From: Cruoricaptor ignavus
Lineage (GTDB): Bacteria; Bacteroidota; Bacteroidia; Flavobacteriales; Weeksellaceae
Assembly: GCF_900141665.1 (NCBI RefSeq)
Contig: NZ_FQYI01000012.1
Span: 1 to 49,414 of the forward strand
Direction: 5' to 3'
Length of the DNA: 49,414 nucleotides
In this document: positions 47,786 to 49,414 of the stretch, in pieces
Numbering within the stretch: position 1 is the stretch's first letter
How the letters are laid out: each line of letters opens with the position of its first letter
Made by a program: the position numbers and the translations under genes
Notes under the pieces: model-generated
The model's input: only the letters and a program-made list of their open reading frames with translations
What the model was told of the DNA's origin: nothing
The model's database searches: none

Positions 47786-48565
47786 ATGGGATTGACCGAA
47801 ATAAAAAAGACAATCGAAATCCTAAAGAAGGAGCGTAAATTCAAAAACCAAGCGGAAATTGCAACGCATTTAGGTTACAACCCTTCCTATTTCAGCCGTG
47901 CCCTGAACTCCGGTGAAATCCCGTTTGAATTAGAGGAAAAGTTTTTTGAAGAATTCCCGAAGAAAGAATTTCTTTACAAAGGTATTGACGAATTCTTCTG
48001 GAAAGACATCCCGGAAGAAACTCCAAAAGAGAATCCCGATGTAGCTTCCGTAATGAACAGGCTTTTCCAAGTCACTAATTCAAAGCCTGTTGACTCAGTG
48101 TCCAGTGTTGCAGAGGATGATTATTCTTGGGTTGAATTCCAAGATCTTTCCGTTGCTGCCGGTGTAATGGGTGGCGCTAACCCCGATGTATTGCCCGATA
48201 CTAAAAGGAGATATATCCGAAATGAGTTTGAGAAAGGAAATTACCTCGTAGTTCGTGTGGATGGCGACAGTATGGACAATGGCGGAAAAGAAAGCATCCC
48301 CGATGGTTGCGAAATTCTCATTCGTGAATTCATCCCGAACGGTGCTATACCAATCAGGAATAACCTGTTCGTAATCGTTACCCGGGAAGGCACCGTACTT
48401 AAACAAATCGTAAAGCACGATATCACAACAGATTCGTTAGTGCTGCACTCTTACAACCCCAAATACAGCGATTATGAAGTGCAGATGGATGATGTTTTAC
48501 AGCTTTTTATTTTCAGGCGAATTACAAACTATCGCCCAATCGTACCCGATAATTATTTAAAATGA
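47786..48565 (+). CDS. LexA/CI-type phage repressor (XRE HTH + S24 peptidase)
   Basis: 259 residues from the ATG at 47786; the frame opens at 47690, which lies inside the promoter. The N-terminal HTH is at about 20-45 (NQAEIATHLGYNPSYFSRAL). The C-terminal S24 domain has a cleavage site Ala-Gly in SVAAGVMGG (A125-G126), nucleophile S162 (VDGDSMDN) and general base K206 (GTVLKQIV). RecA-stimulated self-cleavage should induce the prophage after DNA damage. It is the first gene of the rightward lysogenic operon. Confidence 0.9.
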   Translation: MGLTEIKKTIEILKKERKFKNQAEIATHLGYNPSYFSRALNSGEIPFELEEKFFEEFPKKEFLYKGIDEFFWKDIPEETPKENPDVASVMNRLFQVTNSKPVDSVSSVAEDDYSWVEFQDLSVAAGVMGGANPDVLPDTKRRYIRNEFEKGNYLVVRVDGDSMDNGGKESIPDGCEILIREFIPNGAIPIRNNLFVIVTREGTVLKQIVKHDITTDSLVLHSYNPKYSDYEVQMDDVLQLFIFRRITNYRPIVPDNYLK

Positions 48566-48566
48566 T

Positions 48567-49040
48567 ATGAAAAAGTTATTTATTCCCACTCTTCTATTCT
48601 CTGGATTGGCATTCGGTCAAATCAAAGAACAGAAGAATAACTTAAAGTGCACCACAGTTGGTGAATTCGGACACGGGGCACCTCTTCAACAAATGAAGAA
48701 ATGCCCCGGCAATACATATATGTTCGTTTACTTAGACGACCAGTACCGCAGACTGAACGAATTCAAAAGTTTTGCATTCAAAGATGTGGATGGCGCTTTC
48801 GATAACCTCTACAACACATTGATTAGAGTGCTTGAAGAGGAACCAATCGAACCAGTAATCCTCGACCTGCCAAACGATAAGCTTCACATCAATTTCAGTA
48901 AGGTTGGCGGAAAATCTTATGTTTCAATCACACAGCTGGTCAATAAAAGTTCTTCAAGAAGAGGTTACACCGGAAATATGAATCGTGAGCGAATCGATTT
49001 ACTGTTTGGAAAAACAAAATCCGATGACGATGGCAGATAA
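48567..49040 (+). CDS. Secreted protein in the repressor operon
   Basis: 157 residues with a signal peptide (MKKLFIPTLLFSGLAFGQ) and a mature part with two cysteines (KCTTVGEFGH, KKCPGN) that could form a disulfide. Family not recognised. Starts 1 bp after the repressor stop, so it should be made in lysogens. Exclusion of other phages or envelope change (lysogenic conversion) is a reasonable guess. Confidence 0.75.
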   Translation: MKKLFIPTLLFSGLAFGQIKEQKNNLKCTTVGEFGHGAPLQQMKKCPGNTYMFVYLDDQYRRLNEFKSFAFKDVDGAFDNLYNTLIRVLEEEPIEPVILDLPNDKLHINFSKVGGKSYVSITQLVNKSSSRRGYTGNMNRERIDLLFGKTKSDDDGR

Positions 49041-49263
49041 GAGAATGCTCGAACTCATTACCATTCTCAAAACCAATGGCACCATCCGATTCGCACAGCA
49101 GTTCTGCGATGCGGTAGGCCTATCCAAGCAGCACCTTTCCGCAATCAAGTCCGGAAGGCTGAAATTCTCTGCGGAACACATCGAAAAGGCGTGCCGAGAA
49201 TATGACATCAACGCCAATTGGATACTTGGTTTGTCGGAAAAAATGTACGGTTGCCGTTGGTAA
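49024..49263 (+). CDS. HTH regulator, third gene of the repressor operon
   Basis: 79 residues from the ATG at 49024 (ATG at 49030 is the alternative), overlapping the secreted-protein gene by 17 bp. HTH at about 25-48 (FAQQFCDAVGLSKQHLSAIK), in the style of CI N-terminal domains, followed by NWILGLSEKMYG. It has no S24 domain. It might control integrase or help the repressor. It ends 57 bp before the attP repeat. Confidence 0.75.
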   Translation: MTMADKRMLELITILKTNGTIRFAQQFCDAVGLSKQHLSAIKSGRLKFSAEHIEKACREYDINANWILGLSEKMYGCRW

Positions 49264-49269
49264 CATTAT

Positions 49270-49278
49270 TGTCAACAT
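49270..49278 (+). repeat. Third copy of TGTCAACAT (other arm of attP)
   Basis: Lies 41 bases before the end of unique sequence, on the far side of the att core from the pair at 170-190. See those for the interpretation. Confidence 0.5.
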
Positions 49279-49319
49279 CAAACATAAAAACTAACTAAAA
49301 CGGTAAAAATTAAATAATA

Positions 49320-49414
49320 GGAAATAGTTGATTTTCAATCATTTGCATTTTTGAGATTAGTAGACAATTCATTACGGCTCAGAAGGTTACAGGTTTGAAT
49401 CCTGTCGAGCTCAC
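49320..49414. repeat. Right copy of the 95-bp terminal direct repeat
   Basis: Identical to bases 1-95. Joining the ends here restores a continuous map: HTH gene, arm site, attP, terminator, integrase. Confidence 0.9.

Noticed and set aside
1-49414. Integrated prophage bounded by attL and attR
   Set aside because: The left repeat lacks the tRNA 5' half expected at attL, and no host genes are present at either end. A circular genome explains the data better.

Overview
The window looks like the complete genome of a temperate tailed phage (siphovirus-like, HK97-type head) of a Bacteroidetes host, most likely a flavobacterium. Upstream regions carry the Bacteroidetes promoter pattern (TTTG, about 20 bases, TAnnTTTG) and almost no Shine-Dalgarno sequences, and the proteins resemble Bacteroidetes phage families. 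Bases 1-95 are repeated exactly at 49320-49414, so the unit genome is 49,319 bp and the window appears to be a circular molecule opened inside its attachment site. The repeat contains the 3' half of a tRNA-Arg(ACG) gene preceded by non-tRNA sequence. That is the structure expected of phage attP, not of the attL/attR pair of a single integrated prophage.

Layout. (1) 1-1483, rightward: attP core, terminator and integrase, with three copies of a 9-base repeat around the core as likely integrase arm sites. (2) 1491-10240, leftward accessory region in two transcription units. The larger unit starts at a promoter with a perfect palindrome in its spacer. It encodes small unknown proteins, a HARP-like protein, an SNF2 helicase, two unknown proteins, a PP-loop (PAPS-reductase-like) enzyme, a ParB-like protein, a second tyrosine recombinase and a helix-turn-helix protein, most with overlapping start and stop codons. 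This is the best candidate for an undescribed functional system. (3) 10283-34903, leftward late region: ParB-methyltransferase fusion, terminase, tail proteins, tape measure, ClpP-type protease, capsid, portal, tail fibre, an outer-membrane-like protein, lysis genes, and collagen-like and LamG adhesins. Two small membrane-protein genes point the opposite way at 22537-23030. (4) 35149-47378, leftward early region: Sak4-like ATPase, exonuclease, NinB-like protein, SNF2 helicase, a replication initiator with an iteron-like origin inside its gene, RusA, an amidoligase and many small proteins. (5) 47341-49319, immunity region: face-to-face promoters with repeated GGTAAA motifs, a LexA-type repressor with an Ala-Gly cleavage site, a secreted protein and an HTH protein.

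How it fits together (inference). The repressor operon should be on in the lysogen and would be inactivated by RecA-stimulated cleavage. The early leftward promoters then drive recombination and replication functions up to the terminator at 35149-35178. Late transcription starts at 34896-34903, next to an array of five 17-base palindromes, four of them spaced exactly 30 bp. The same palindrome recurs beside a second -7 element at 31516-31540, which suggests one regulator controls both. Late transcription ends at the terminator at 10283-10308. The accessory operons have their own promoters and may work in the lysogen.
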